Shown here: one piece after another, positions 10,466 through 21,045 of the stretch | Position numbering within the stretch: position 1 is the first letter of the stretch | Layout of the letters: every line of letters begins with the position of its first letter | Origin: Ditylenchus dipsaci | Taxonomy: Eukaryota > Nematoda > Chromadorea > Rhabditida > Anguinidae | Reading direction: 5' to 3' | Length of the DNA stretch: 64,000 nucleotides | Assembly: GCA_004194705.1 (NCBI GenBank) | Contig: SADC01000891.1 | Location: 33,038-97,037 of the forward strand | Position numbers and translations under genes: made by a program | Notes under the pieces: generated by a model | What the model was told of the DNA's origin: nothing | The model's database searches: none | Seen by the model: only the letters and a program-made list of their open reading frames with translations

Positions 10466-12330
10466 AGAAGAAATTCAATATACAGTCAACTCTCTTTAAA
10501 TGACAACCCCTCAAAGTTCGTTCCCGCCTAGGGTCCGACACTTTTTTACCTCAATTTTGAAGCTTTTTGTCAGTTGTCTTCGGTCTAGTCCGAAATATCG
10601 TAAGGATTCTGATTTTTTCACAAAAAGGCCTGCCGGTTTATTGAGTACCTGCGGGTCTCTACAACGATATTTGCCTCAACTACCAAAGAGGTGTACCCAG
10701 AAATTATGGTCAAAGACCTATCTTTCCCCCAAAATTATACATTCACTCTACGAGAATGAGGTGGTCCACGGTAAATTAAATTTTGATCCTTTTTTAAAGT
10801 CCATGTCATAAAAACAATAACCGGATCTAAATTCGGCCGGCGTAAGGGCGTTCAGTGTTTTTTGTTGATTTTTAAATTCATGCCTAATTATATTTGGCTG
10901 TGGGTGAAAACATCCATTAAAACGTGTGAATCTCCCGTCAAATATGTAAATCTCCCGTCAAATTTTTAAAACTTCTTGTTCTCGGTGCTTACTTTTCAAT
11001 TTTTTATTTTTTTTGCACCAGCATGTAGCCCTGAATCTCTAGTTTCTAATGAGCTACCACCTGGCTGACTACAACATTTGAAAAGTGGGAGAAACAATAT
11101 GCTTTGAAAAAATAGGTGTAGTTTCAAAAAATATAATTGTCCTCCCACTTTTCGATATTGTAACCAGCTAATTGATGGCTTATTAGAAACTAGAGATTCA
11201 GGGCTACATGCTGGTTGAAAAAAAATTTAAAAGCAATCACCGAGAATGAGAAGTTTAAAAAATTTGACGGGAGATCCACACATTTTGACGGCTGTTTTCA
11301 ATGTTAACCTTTAGATTTTTCTTGAATTTAAATGCCTTCATTTTCTTCTTTCTAAGCCTAAGCGACACTCCGGGCGCAGAGTATACCACCGCAGGTTAGA
11401 ATGGGCTGAAATATATTCCCTAAATCAGGGACGTATTCAATAATTTTTCGTGGTGAGAGGGAGCAAAGGAGGGGGTGGCTGATTTGTACAAAAAAAAATA
11501 AATTCGCCTTAATTCCTATTTAGGGGGAGGTGTAGTAGGTGGTTGTTGTTGTTGCCTGCTTAGACCCCCTCTTCATGGATATGTCTCTGCATTCAACAAC
11601 AGCCAAAATAAAATATCGAAAATTGAAAAATATTTGAAAAATATAAATGACCATTCAGCAATTTAACTTATTTTTAATTTAAAAAAGCTAGTTTTAAGTT
11701 TTCAAAAAATATTGCATAAATCGGAGAGGTGAAAATTGCGCGCCAAATTTTTCTTTTAGTCAAAGATGCTAAATTTGAATAATTTTTCAAAAGGTGATAC
11801 AGCCCATCCTCGATAAACCGGCACCACAACCTGGTACCAGGGGTGCCGCTTTATCGACAGTAGACTGTAGTACCATCAGATAGCCCTGCCATTCTAGTTT
11901 CTTTGGAGGTATCATTTTTTAAAACGTGTTTTCAAAATGTCGCACAAAAAACTAAAAGTATGAAACAAATCAGAAAAAAGTGATTATTTCCTGACTTGTT
12001 TCATACTTTTAGTTTTTGTGCTACATTTTGAAAACCCTTTTAAGCAAATTATATTACCTGAGAAACTAGAATGATAGGGCTATCTAATGGTGTTATCACT
12101 TTTTAAAAATTATTTAAAATTTTGCCTCTTTCACTAAAAGAACAATTTGGCGCGCAATTTTCGCCCCTCCCATAAATCTACTCCCGCTTTGCTGTCTTTG
12201 CTGCAAAACTCTTGCCATTTAGAAAAAAACGACTTTCAAAGTAGACATATTTACTACTCCTTTATCCAAACTGGCTATTCAGATTTAGCGAAGTTGTAAA
12301 AAATCAAGGTGAAAAAGTTTCAAAAGTTCA
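10466..12330 (+). repeat. repeat family R1, copy B, interrupted
   Basis: It starts with a solo half of the pogo-like MITE family (ACAGTCAACTCTC at 10484, then GTCCGACACTTTTTTACCTC). It continues as the second copy of the repeat at 5015-5745. Two foldback insertions interrupt it: one at about 10880-11310 whose arms contain AATCTCCCGTCAAAT and TAGCCCTGAATCTCTAG, and one at 11723-12170 with an 8-bp TSD. Confidence 0.65.
11723..12170. mobile_element. 448-bp foldback MITE, 8-bp TSD CATAAATC
   Basis: CATAAATC at 11715-11722 and 12171-12178 flanks the element. The TIRs are GGAGAGGTGAAAATTGCGCG on the left and GGGAGGGGCGAAAATTGCGC (complement) on the right. Almost the whole element is an inverted repeat, apart from a short segment near 11810-11870 present only in the left arm. 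Repeat copy A has the uninterrupted site at 5581-5588. Confidence 0.8.
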
Positions 12331-12384
12331 ACTTGAAGGGTGTTAGCTTGTCAGTAATTTGCATCAACTACCAAAAAGGTCTCG

Positions 12385-12805
12385 TAAAAGTCCAAGTGCA
12401 CCCCTCTAAAGAGTACTTTTCTCTAATGCGGTGGCTACAATGGAGGTGTGAGGTGCGAGATCGAGGTCTTTGAGATGATCTAGCTCAGCGAGATTTTGTC
12501 ATTTTTCTGATCTGAAAAGTTTTTTGGTCTATTTTTAAGGTCCGCTATTGAATAAAATCAACTTTCCCACTATTGGATATCAAAAATTGAATTTTAGAAA
12601 CGGACCTCGCACCTCGCATCTCACATCTCGCACCTCCATTGTAGCCAAGGCATAAGCGTCCTATTTTGGGCTCCCATGATTTTTTTAAAGTTTTATTTTT
12701 TGCAATATGTAGCGCGCCAACTTAGGCTTAAGACTTAGGCTTAGATGAAAAAAGTCTGCTTAGAGAAAAATACTCTTTGCAGGGGGTGCACTTGGGTTGC
12801 TGTCA
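12385..12805. mobile_element. foldback element inserted in repeat family R1
   Basis: The inverted arms contain CAAGTGCACCCCTCTAAAGA (about 12393) against the complement near 12765-12795. A second inner pair is GCTACAATGGAGGTG / CACCTCCATTGTAGC (about 12440 and 12630). Host repeat sequence (CAACTACCAAAAAGGT) resumes after it with AGGTGTACCCAGAAATTATG, as in copy B, so the insertion point is visible. The same arm motif recurs near 37030-37150. Confidence 0.6.
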
Positions 12806-13140
12806 AGAGGTGTACCCAGAAATTATGGCCAAAGACGTGTCTTCCCACCCAAAATTATACATCCACTCTACGAAAATGAGGTGGTCCACGGTAAATTAAA
12901 TTTTGATCCTTTTTTAAAGTCATTGTTATAAAAACAAAAAACGGACCAAAATTTGGGCGGCATAAGGGCGTTCAGTGTTTTTTGTTAATTTTTTCAAATA
13001 TCTGCCTATTTGAATTTATTGAATTTAAAGGCTTTCAGTTTCTTTATTCTAAACTAGGCGACATCCTGGACGCATAGTATACCATCGGAGGCTAGAATGG
13101 GCTGAATCATTTGCCCTAAATCAGAGACGTATTAGCTACT
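12800..13140 (+). repeat. repeat family R1, copy C (partial)
   Basis: The third copy. It keeps AATGAGGTGGTCCACGGTAA, the AAATTTTGATCCTTTTTTAA block and the GAATGGGCTGAA block, and breaks off near 13130. Confidence 0.65.
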
Positions 13141-13159
13141 AAAACACGCATAAAACATG

Positions 13160-13440
13160 TTTTCAGGTGGCGGCCCACACTTTTCGACAAAAAAATTTTC
13201 GACCAAAATTTGACTTTTTGCCTTGATCCCCAAGGCAATACAATTCGAAAGGGTACCTGGACACCTTAAAAGGGTTGGTTTAACGGTATTCTACCATGTT
13301 TTGATCACTGGAACTGACAAAAAGAGACTCTATATGCATTTTATGATCAAGAGTCTTGCTCCAAATCATGTCTAAGGTAAGTGAGTTTCAAGCCCCTTCG
13401 CGGCCCACGGGGGCTTGGGGCTTGGAGTTGAGATGCGCAC
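13160..13440 (+). repeat. dispersed repeat with conserved splice-donor-like core, copy 1
   Basis: It shares GATCACTGGAACTG, GAGTCTTGCT and CATGTCTAAG|GTAAGTGAG (donor-like GT at 13377) with copies near 15455, 57825 and 59340. Downstream it can form a stem from CAAGCCCC and GGGGCTTG, then holds ACAAATTTTTTTTAA, which resembles an Sm-type U-rich site. Upstream material (TTTTCGACCAAAATTTGAC, GACTTTTTGCCTTG) is also shared with 44540 and 23890. Confidence 0.5.
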
Positions 13441-13614
13441 AAATTTTTTTTAAAAACAAATTTTAAGCTATCCGTAAATTTCTTCGATATTAATTACGTT
13501 GATTTTACTTCGTTTCCGTCACCAATGTTTAACCCAAAGATGTAAATAATGTTGAAAAAATATAATGCAGTTCAAAAACTGTAGTAGAGTTCGGAACTGT
13601 ACTACAGTTGTGAC

Positions 13615-14972
13615 CAGTGCTGGGAATTTCAAAGTTTTCGCTCCTGCTATTGCTCTTGGCTCCTTGCTTCAAAAATTTTGCTCTTGGTCTAAAATTTTTC
13701 GATTTTGCTCTCGGATTCAAAATTTTTGCTCCTGCTCTTGCTCTTGCTCTTATACTCATAATGTTTGCTCTTGGTTCCTGTAATTTCGCTCTTAGCTCCC
13801 GCTCAAATAAATAGCCCTTGAGACAAAGTTGGCTCTGGCTGATTGACTCGAATAGTCTAACAGTGTGTTAAAAATCGTACATTTGGCGCCCTCATTTGGG
13901 CGCAATTATTATATAGTGATTTTTAAATTATTTAAATAGTCTGAAAAGGCTATGTTAACCTCCGGGCTAGCATGTAAACCATCAGGTACCTGCCTAAAGA
14001 GAGTATCCAGCTACGCAATCCAAAAATGTTAGATTTTGTCAAAAATAATTAAAAACCATTGTATCGTACCTAAAAACCAAGCATTGAACATGGTTTAATA
14101 ATACCCAAACAGCAACTTACTAAAAAAACGCCCGTGCAGAGGTAGGTACGTGACTTAAAAGAGTATCTATCTAAATAATTTTGACACCGGTGTCATATAC
14201 TCCCTCTCCCCCAATCCTCGGCGTGAAGTGTTACTTTACCACTTGGATCATGAACGATAAACGACCCAACTTGCGGCCATATACTTAGAACTTATTTAGC
14301 TAGTTCAAAATGGAGGTGAAAAATAAAGTTAACACTCAGGGGACTCGAATCAGCAACCTCGGTGACGTGTATATGACGCTCTGCAGCAACCTCCCCAATT
14401 TAGACCAAGTGGTCGTCCACTTGGATCAAAATTTTTTTTTACATTTTTCATGTTCCAAAGCAATTTTTCTGCACTATTTCGAGCATGCTGAAGATGTTTG
14501 ACAATGGTAAAATCACGTTTTATATTTAAAATTTCACTAAAATTTTGGTTGGACCACTTAGAGGTGAATTATCGAGGATGAATTGGTCGAGAACCGCTGA
14601 GGTATATCTGAGCTATTGAAAAGTAGATTACAACATTGAAAGTGGATCTGGAACACTGAGGTTGGAGGTTGAAAATCACGGTTGGATTGAAAATCACTAT
14701 ATAATAATTGCGCCCAAATGAGGGCGCCCAAACGAGGGCGCCCAAATGAGTACAAACCTTAAAAAACATCACAAAATATTTTTTTTGCTCGAAGAAAAGA
14801 TATTTAAAGCGCTCTCAGACAAAAAATTTCGCTCCTGCTCTTAGCTTGAAAATTTTCGTTCTTGCTCCTGCTCTTGACTCCTGACTATAAAATTTTTACT
14901 CCTGCTCTTGGCTCGGAGCGGTGAATCTACGGGCCAAGAGCGGAGTCAATAGCGGAGAATTGCCCAGCACTG
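13615..14972. mobile_element. hAT-like element, TSD GTTGTGAC
   Basis: TSD copies are at 13607-13614 and 14973-14980. The left end is CAGTGCTGGGAATT and the right end is AATTGCCCAGCACTG. Interior arms are runs of TTTTGCTCTTGGCTC-like units facing inverted GCTCCTGCTCTTGGCTC units. A second inverted element (about 13878-14752) sits in the middle. No transposase is seen. Confidence 0.8.
13878..14752. mobile_element. nested TIR element with GGGCGCCC-type repeats
   Basis: The left end, CATTTGGCGCCCTCATTTGG followed by TATTATATAGTGATTTTT, is matched in inverse at 14690-14752, where the CATTTGGGCGC unit is repeated three times against two on the left. It also contains one copy of the 20-bp palindrome (14405-14424). 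No coding sequence is seen. Confidence 0.55.
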
Positions 14973-14980
14973 GTTGTGAC

Positions 14981-15439
14981 TAATATTTGCAATCATAATG
15001 CATTTTTTCGGCATTATGCACATGACTGGTTTAATCAAATTTATTAGTTTCGGTTGTTTCTGAGAAAATACTGTAGTTTTGCTATTTAGACATGCAACTC
15101 TAACTGTTGTACGGCCGCTTACCCGACTAAGTTTGTATTCGTTTGACAGCCCATTAAAGTCTGCACCAAATAAGCACTTTAATTACACAAATTTATCTGC
15201 AGATAAAAACTTAAAATCAAAAAAACTAAAACAACTCAAAATGGGATATATCCAACCATAAATACGTAAAATAAATCGCAAAAAAACTTTTTCGGAGAAT
15301 TTGTTTCTCCTATATTGTTCAGCACGAATTCTGAACAAAATTATCCCATTAGCATAACCCGGCTTTCAAGTGTTAAAAAAATCCAAATGCCGAAAAAAGA
15401 CCTTTCATTGACGAGAGGTAGTTAAGTCATTAACTAAAG
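14981..15439. other. intergenic, nothing supported
   Basis: No gene or definable repeat is seen between the hAT element and the next dispersed repeat. Confidence 0.35.
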
Positions 15440-15640
15440 GCTATTCTACTCCGTTGCGGTCACTGGAGCTGGGCAAAAAGAGTCTTTAAATGCATTTTTG
15501 TTTAAGAGTCTTGCTCGGAATCATGTCTCAGGTATGTGTGGTGCGCATCTCTAACTCTCAAGCCTCCTGCGCCCCCTTCGGGGGCGCAGGGGGCTTGGTT
15601 GCTTGGGGTTGAGATGCGCACACACACATACCTGAGACAC
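15440..15640 (+). repeat. donor-core repeat, copy 2, with long UUCG hairpin
   Basis: It carries GATCACTGGAGCTGGG-type sequence (here GTCACTGGAGCTGGGC), AAGAGTCTTGCTCGGAATCA and CATGTCTCAG|GTATGTG (GT at 15532). From about 15528 to 15637 the strand folds on itself. GTATGTGTG pairs with its complement near 15628, GGTGCGCATCTC pairs with GAGATGCGCAC, and the tip is CGCCCCC-TTCG-GGGGGCG. It may be a structured RNA or a recent palindromic insertion. Confidence 0.5.
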
Positions 15641-15674
15641 AAATCACTAAAAAAAAAAAATTCAAAAATGAGAA

Positions 15675-15740
15675 ATGGCGGCCAAATGAGGTGCGGCCAA
15701 ATGAGTGCGGCCAAATGACTTGCGGTCATATGAGTGTGTA
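15675..15740. repeat. tandem GCGGCCAAATGAG repeat
   Basis: About four imperfect units of GCGGCCAAATGAG. The type resembles the tandem repeats that form TIRs elsewhere in the window, but no inverted partner is seen nearby. Confidence 0.45.
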
Positions 15741-15935
15741 CGGAAAAAACATCAACGTCTAAGACAGTTGGCTTGTGTTTTTGAGTGCTCTCGTCAATTT
15801 CCCAATATTCTTTTGCCTTTTTTCGAACATTTTTATTGCATTAACGAATACTTGCAGTATCGAATCATAAAAAGTATGATTGTCAACTCCTGCAACAGAA
15901 TAGCATGTTTTTTGATCCTGTGAACTTCATCTGTT

Positions 15936-15941
15936 TTTATT
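15936..15941 (-). terminator. AATAAA polyadenylation signal
   Basis: AATAAA on the minus strand, 53 nt past the stop of the 37-residue candidate gene. Confidence 0.45.
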
Positions 15942-15993
15942 CAAAATGCCCACTATTATAGAAAATGTGACTTGAATGGATTTTCTAAAATTT

Positions 15994-16186
15994 TTAGTCT
16001 GTCTTTTTTCTTGCTTTATGTATTGTTTGTGGAGCAGTGTCTGGTAGCAGTTCACGAGGAAGTTGATCCAAGTTGCCTGGGGCAATCAAAAAATAACAAG
16101 CAAATAAGTTGAGTCTTCTAAAAGTCAGACAAATCCAGCAAAACTAGCTTCCTACCTGTTGATCTAGCCTTGTTTTTGCTGAACAT
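15994..16186 (-). CDS. possible 37-residue protein, two exons
   Basis: The exons are 16186-16156 and 16076-15994 on the minus strand. The 79-nt intron has donor GTAGGA and acceptor TTGCCCCAG. The frame stays open across the junction (exon lengths 31 and 83, 114 nt in all). The product is MFSKNKARSTGNLDQLPREL followed by LPDTAPQTIHKARKKTD. An in-frame TAA lies about 36 nt upstream of the ATG, and an AATAAA lies downstream. The peptide is basic and hydrophilic with no membrane segment, and I do not recognise it. The ATG also follows CTGACTGAG, so this could be the last two exons of a longer gene. Support is only the splice structure, frame continuity and poly(A) signal. Confidence 0.4.
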
Positions 16187-16541
16187 CTCAGTCAGTAGCA
16201 GCAATTGTGTTTTTTTCTCTTAGCTCTAGATTGCAGCCTTCAAACAGCCAGAAGAATGGCAGCAATAGCAGGAAGTGTAAAAAAAGAGACGTCTGTTGGT
16301 CTTGATCTAAAGAACGTTGGAACAGATGTTCGCCCCTTCCCACTTGCTGGTTGCCACTAGCAATACTACTACAGCTGCAGTAGGGTCATAGTTTAGTTGA
16401 TAGCAGCTCATCAGTCAGTACTTTGTTTTTAGAAAATTGCTGAATCAAAACTTTTATATCAGTCGAGATATTTGGAGAAATTTCGGTACACATCCCGAGT
16501 TTCTTTTTCGTCCTCCAAGCTACTGTAAATCTTTTAGTATA

Positions 16542-16639
16542 CCGTATTATCTCTGATAAGGCCCCATGGTGGCTTATTTCCAACATTTGTTTGAGGTGGG
16601 GCCTTATTGGGGAGTGAGGCCTTATTAGAGGTTACACGG
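16542..16639. repeat. 98-bp TA-flanked MITE (CCGTATT family)
   Basis: TA precedes CCGTATTATCTCTGATAAGG, and TTATTAGAGGTTACACGG precedes TA. Inner parts are inverted (AAGGCCCC / GGGGCC). Confidence 0.6.
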
Positions 16640-16689
16640 TAAGACCATGGGCTTCTATTAGAAGATTTTTCGGGAGTTTTTTTAGACGT

Positions 16690-17000
16690 GACCCACCAAA
16701 TAACCCCCCCCCCCCCCCAAATAACCCCCTCAAATAACCCCCTAAATTCAAAATAATTTTTGTCCTGGAAGGAAAAATGAAATTTTTTTAATGGAAACAG
16801 GTTGTTGTACCCGACCAAGGGGTTGGCCTCCCGCGGCCAAGACCAGCACACTCCACATTGCAAGAAATTGGGGAAAATATGTATGTTACAGCTCAAAAAT
16901 TTCATTTTCCTTCCAGGACAAAAATTATTTTGAATTTAGGGGGTTATTTGAGGGGGTTATTTGGTGGGGGGGGGGGGTTATTTGGGGTTTTCACGTTTTT
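16690..17000. mobile_element. foldback element with CCCC/GGGG arms
   Basis: The left arm has AAATAACCCCCT units and a run of about 15 C. The right arm mirrors them (AGGGGGTTATTTG and a G run of about 13). Next in are AAAATAATTTTTGTCCTGGA and its complement. About 100 bp of mixed sequence lies between the arms, GC-richer than the surroundings. The long frames over it come from the arms. Confidence 0.65.
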
Positions 17001-18407
17001 TTATTTTCATTTTCAAAAGCAGTTAAAAATCAGAAAAAACTCAGTTTGGGGTACCAAGAAAAAGTGGAAGGTGTAGACCGAAGTTGAGTAGGGACTGTAC
17101 TGAAATCTAGTCAGAATTTTTTTTGTTACGCTTATAAATTTCATATGAATAATAAAGAATTGCAGTCTCGGAAAAAATCCCATGACACTCGCTTTTTTCG
17201 ACAATCCCTTTAGTGTTTCTCAGTAATCTCCCACGCAAGTTTTCATCTTTGTTTGACTTTTTTAGACGTCTGATATATGAGTCTAATATAAGTCTGATAT
17301 AAGTCTAATATATGTATGAGCCCGCGCTAACATACGCTGGTCTGCCATTGCCTAAGACTTATCTTCAAATGTCTTTAAAAAATAAGAGAAACTAAGGCAA
17401 AAACCCTCTAATTCTCTACTAGGGCTGAATATTTGAACACCGTCAAAAGTATCAGAACTAAATTTTGAGAAAGGGATGTTCAGGACTATAGTTGAACATG
17501 TGACCACAAAATAGTCAAAAAACAGCAGGGGGACCAAGGCGATTTTGGCACCACATAGTAGGATAGAGCCATCTTTGTTTGACTTTTTCAAAAAGTAGCT
17601 GGCAAATGATAATGGTCAAGTCTTCAGCCCAGGTTTTGAACCAGAGCCATATTTCCCACCATAGCCTGAGGAAAAGTTCTTACGCTAGAGCCAAAGTCAA
17701 AGCTAAAGCTGCAGCCGAAATTTCGGAATTTCAGTAGCCACTAAATTTTAAATGTCATGTATCTGTGCAAAAAAACATTTGCTCGATCCGGTGCTGTAAT
17801 TATGACCTATGCTACAATTGATACAGTCAAATGACATAGCCCACGCTTTTAGCAATTAGGACAGTCGAAATTACTCCTATCCACTTGTTCGAAATTTATA
17901 AGCGCTCAAAAATTATAGCTATCAGCCGAAATTAGAGCTTTCGCGGTACTTCATGTTTAAATAAACCAGCACACCACTATTTAGATGTAAGCTAGTGCTG
18001 ATCAAAAAAATCTCCGGGCCGGAATTTGTTCGGATTCCGGTTTCGGATTCTGGTGCCAATATCACAAATCTGGCCTGGAATCCCGCAGGTCGATGGAAAA
18101 ACCGGAATCTGGCCAAATGTGATGACATTTATGAAAACTGTACGTTCATAACTGTAGAATTTCTCGTGTATTATATGTTAATATGAGATTTCTAGAGTTA
18201 TCAAATCTGTAAATCCGGCCGGATTCTGGTTTTTCTGATCCACCGGAATCCTAATCCGGTTAATTTTTACACAATCCGGTACGGAATCTCCCCGGTACAT
18301 TAAAGCATCAGAGTTCAAAAAGGTGAATGTTTTTAACCTTTTTTACTCGAGAGTTACCGTGAGGGACACCCATAATGGAAAGTTTCAGGGACTCTGCATT
18401 TTGAATG
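17001..18407. other. intergenic; CCGGAAT-rich repeat at about 17995-18300
   Basis: No gene is supported. Between about 17995 and 18300 there are many imperfect copies of CCGGATTCCGG-type words in both orientations, ending with CGGAATCTCCCCGGTAC. This pattern is like the low-complexity interiors of the hAT-like elements, but I found no matching TSD. Confidence 0.4.
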
Positions 18408-18415
18408 TCAAAAAG

Positions 18416-18690
18416 GGACGCCACCCACTCGCCAACGCAGAAACTCGCCAACGTAAAAGACTCGCCAAGGTCTCATCTAGCTAACGGCGAATCTCGCCAA
18501 CGCGGAAACTCGCAAACAGCAAAAGGTACGAAAAACTCGCCAACGAAGAACTCGTCAACGAAAAGTTCTAGTAAACAGCCCCTTATGGCCGGTCCCAAGG
18601 GGCAGTTTAATCGAATTTTTTGTTGGCGAGTTTTCTGTTGGCAAGATTTGACGTCGGCGAGTTTTTGCGTTGGCGAGTCGGTCGCTTCCC
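18416..18690. mobile_element. 275-bp MULE-like MITE with tandem-repeat TIRs
   Basis: TCAAAAAG is at 18408-18415 and 18691-18698. The left end reads GGACGCCACCCACTCGCCAA. The complement of the right end reads GGGAAGCGACCGACTCGCCA. The TIRs consist of ACTCGCCAACG units. No gene lies inside. Confidence 0.7.
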
Positions 18691-19133
18691 TCAAAAAGTC
18701 GAAAGCTATTGATTTTACCATTTTTGCTGTTCATCTAATCTTTGACTTATGTTCTGCAAAGTATTATAACTTTCAAGTCTTTTTTGTTGCTAAAAAGTGA
18801 ACGTTAAAAAAGCTAAGATCCATCTTATTTTTAGTAGAAAGAGCAAACAAATATCTATAGGTTTGCAGGTAAATCTCTTGAACACCCCACAAACTAGTTG
18901 AAAAAAAGAGAATCACTTGAATGCTCACTGAACCTTTTCTTTGCCAGTATATCTTTTTGTATAAGTGTGTGTTTAAAAGTTGGTCAAAAAACTTAGTTTA
19001 TCAAAAATTTTGGATCTCTGTATGTATTCGCGCACACATCCGAAAGAAATGCGTAAGTTCCTGTGGATTTTTCGGTTTTGTTGAATTTTTTGAAGTTTGG
19101 ATAAGTCTTAGCAAACTGGCCCCATAGTAAATA

Positions 19134-19771
19134 CAGTCAACGCTCGATTTAACGACAGAAGTTCGTTCCCGCCTAGGGTCTGACACTTTTTTTACCTCAA
19201 TTTTTTAAAACTTTTGCCAGTTCGGTTTTGACAGTCTGGTCCCAAATATCGCAAGGATTTCGATTTTGCCGATCGTTTTTGAGAAACATAAGAGCTCTTA
19301 TCCTGAAAAAGCAAAAGCTCGATTTAACGACATACTTTTTCAAAAAACATTGCTTTTAGTCAAATTTTTACATTTTTAGTGCCGAAAATTCTGGATTACT
19401 GAAAAACGATCGTACTTATGCTGTTTGGGACCGACCGTCATTTTTTTGACATTTTTGCACAAATTGTTGGGCTGTTTTGTTGTGTGTCGTATTCATGTGT
19501 TATTTGTCTCTTTTTTTGGTGCGTTGCTTTTTACCGCTACTGATTTTTTGGGTTTTCAGAAAATGGAAGAACTCCGCCATTCCAAAAAAAATGACGGTCG
19601 GTCCCAAACAGCATAAGTACCAAACGATCAATAAAATCGGAATCCTTGCGATATTTGGGACCAGACTGTCAAAAGAGAACTGGCAAAAATTAAAAAAATG
19701 GAGGTAAAAAAAGACATCAAACCTGGTCTCTTGGCCGGTCCCTTGCGCGTCGTTAAATCGAGCGTCGACTG
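19134..19771. mobile_element. pogo/Tigger-like MITE, TA-flanked
   Basis: TA then CAGTCAACGCTCGATTTAAC at the left, and GTTAAATCGAGCGTCGACTG then TA at the right. Inner inverted blocks include ATATCGCAAGGATTTCGATT and its counterpart CGGAATCCTTGCGATATT, and GACCGACCGTCATTTTTTT with its complement. About 640 bp with no transposase. Confidence 0.75.
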
Positions 19772-19774
19772 TAG

Positions 19775-20029
19775 GCTAAATGAGCTAACTTTTTAATCTT
19801 TGCACAATTCTTCTAGGGCCCCAATTTGAATCATCCTAATTTACTCCTTCCAGTTATCTCATTTTTTCTTATTATGCACTCTTTTTATGGCTCCTCAATC
19901 TACTGAAGAAATATGGCATTGCTCAACCACTTTTGTACTTACAAGGGAACCATTTGAACTGTTCACCTGAATTCGAAAAGTCTGTTAATGTTCTCTTGAT
20001 TTTCTGAAGGGGGGAGGCTAAAAAAGCAA
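19775..20029. other. intergenic, nothing supported
   Basis: No gene or defined repeat is seen. Confidence 0.35.
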
Positions 20030-20118
20030 AATAAGGCTAAAAAATAAAAACAGGCTAAAAAATAAAAACAGGCTAAAAAATAAAAACAGGCTAAAAAATA
20101 AAAACAGGCTAAAAAATC
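20030..20118. repeat. 18-bp tandem repeat
   Basis: Four to five near-perfect units of AGGCTAAAAAATAAAAAC. Confidence 0.8.
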
Positions 20119-20619
20119 CTGACGAGGAGGGGGGGGGATAAATGCCGGCTAGCATTTAATAAGGGGGTCTGATTGTAGGTGAAAAATATTCCGGTGAATT
20201 TCTAAATTAGGCAACCCTAGTTGCAAGTCAAAGCCAGGCATTCTAATTTTTATATTTCTAATATGCTGCTGATTTCTAAAAACAATTTTTTTAAATTCCC
20301 CTGAGTTTGCCTTTATTTTAATTATTATTATTTTTTCATGAGATGCTTTTTTATATAGTTTTTTTACTGCTCTGTTAATTTCGGACTTACCAGAAATGTA
20401 CTGTTTCTATATGTGCTGTTGAGAAAAATTAGAATTTTTATTTTCTTCTTGCTATTTGTTATTGTTTTGAGAGATTTGTGATTGTGATAATTTTCGTCTA
20501 AATTTTGAGCTGGACGGTTTGGTAATTTTAGTATGGCTTTGAAGAGGATTTTTTTAAAGAAAACTGTTTTCTTTTTCACAAGAATTAGTTTTATTTAGGA
20601 CTGTATCCCTTAGTGCGGC

Positions 20620-20695
20620 GCCATAGCTCAGTTGGTTAGAGCTCATAGAGTTGATACTCATGCAGGGGTTCATTCCCGGCCGGCTGCCGTTCAAG
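20620..20695 (+). other. tRNA-like sequence
   Basis: TAGCTCAGTTGGTTAGAGC is a good A-box and D-arm. GGTTCATTCCC is one change from a B-box. CGGC at the 5' side can pair with GCCG at the 3' side. The anticodon stem does not form a normal 5-bp stem with a 7-nt loop, so this is more likely a tRNA-derived fragment than a working tRNA gene. Confidence 0.4.
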
Positions 20696-21045
20696 AGAGA
20701 AATAGAAGAATTCCGATACCAAATTTTTATTCTTTCTCTGGATAAATTAGAATGCTTTAAAGGGGCATGCCCGTGCCCGACACGGTGAAATTTGAATTTC
20801 CAAAAGGCGGGGACCACTTTAATGCGTGAGACCAAAAAAATTCAAATTCAAGTTTTCATTTCTATTGTATTTGCTGCTGCATATCAGACGTATGCTCCCT
20901 AATTTTCATTCTGTCTGTGTTTTCTGGATAAGCATTTTGGAATCGCCGATTATGTCATGAGTTTTTGTGTTATCTCTGTTGGTGTGTCAGCAAATTAATT
21001 AACTTAAAAAATCTTAGGTTGAAAAAGTCCGAACTAAAAGAAGCA

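Noticed and set aside
18405..18800. 131-residue frame rich in Ser, Lys and Asn
   Set aside because: It covers the tandem ACTCGCCAACG TIRs of a MULE-like MITE and reads on past the TSD.
20620..20695. Functional tRNA gene
   Set aside because: The A-box is good, but the anticodon arm does not form and the acceptor stem has a mismatch, so it is listed as tRNA-like only.
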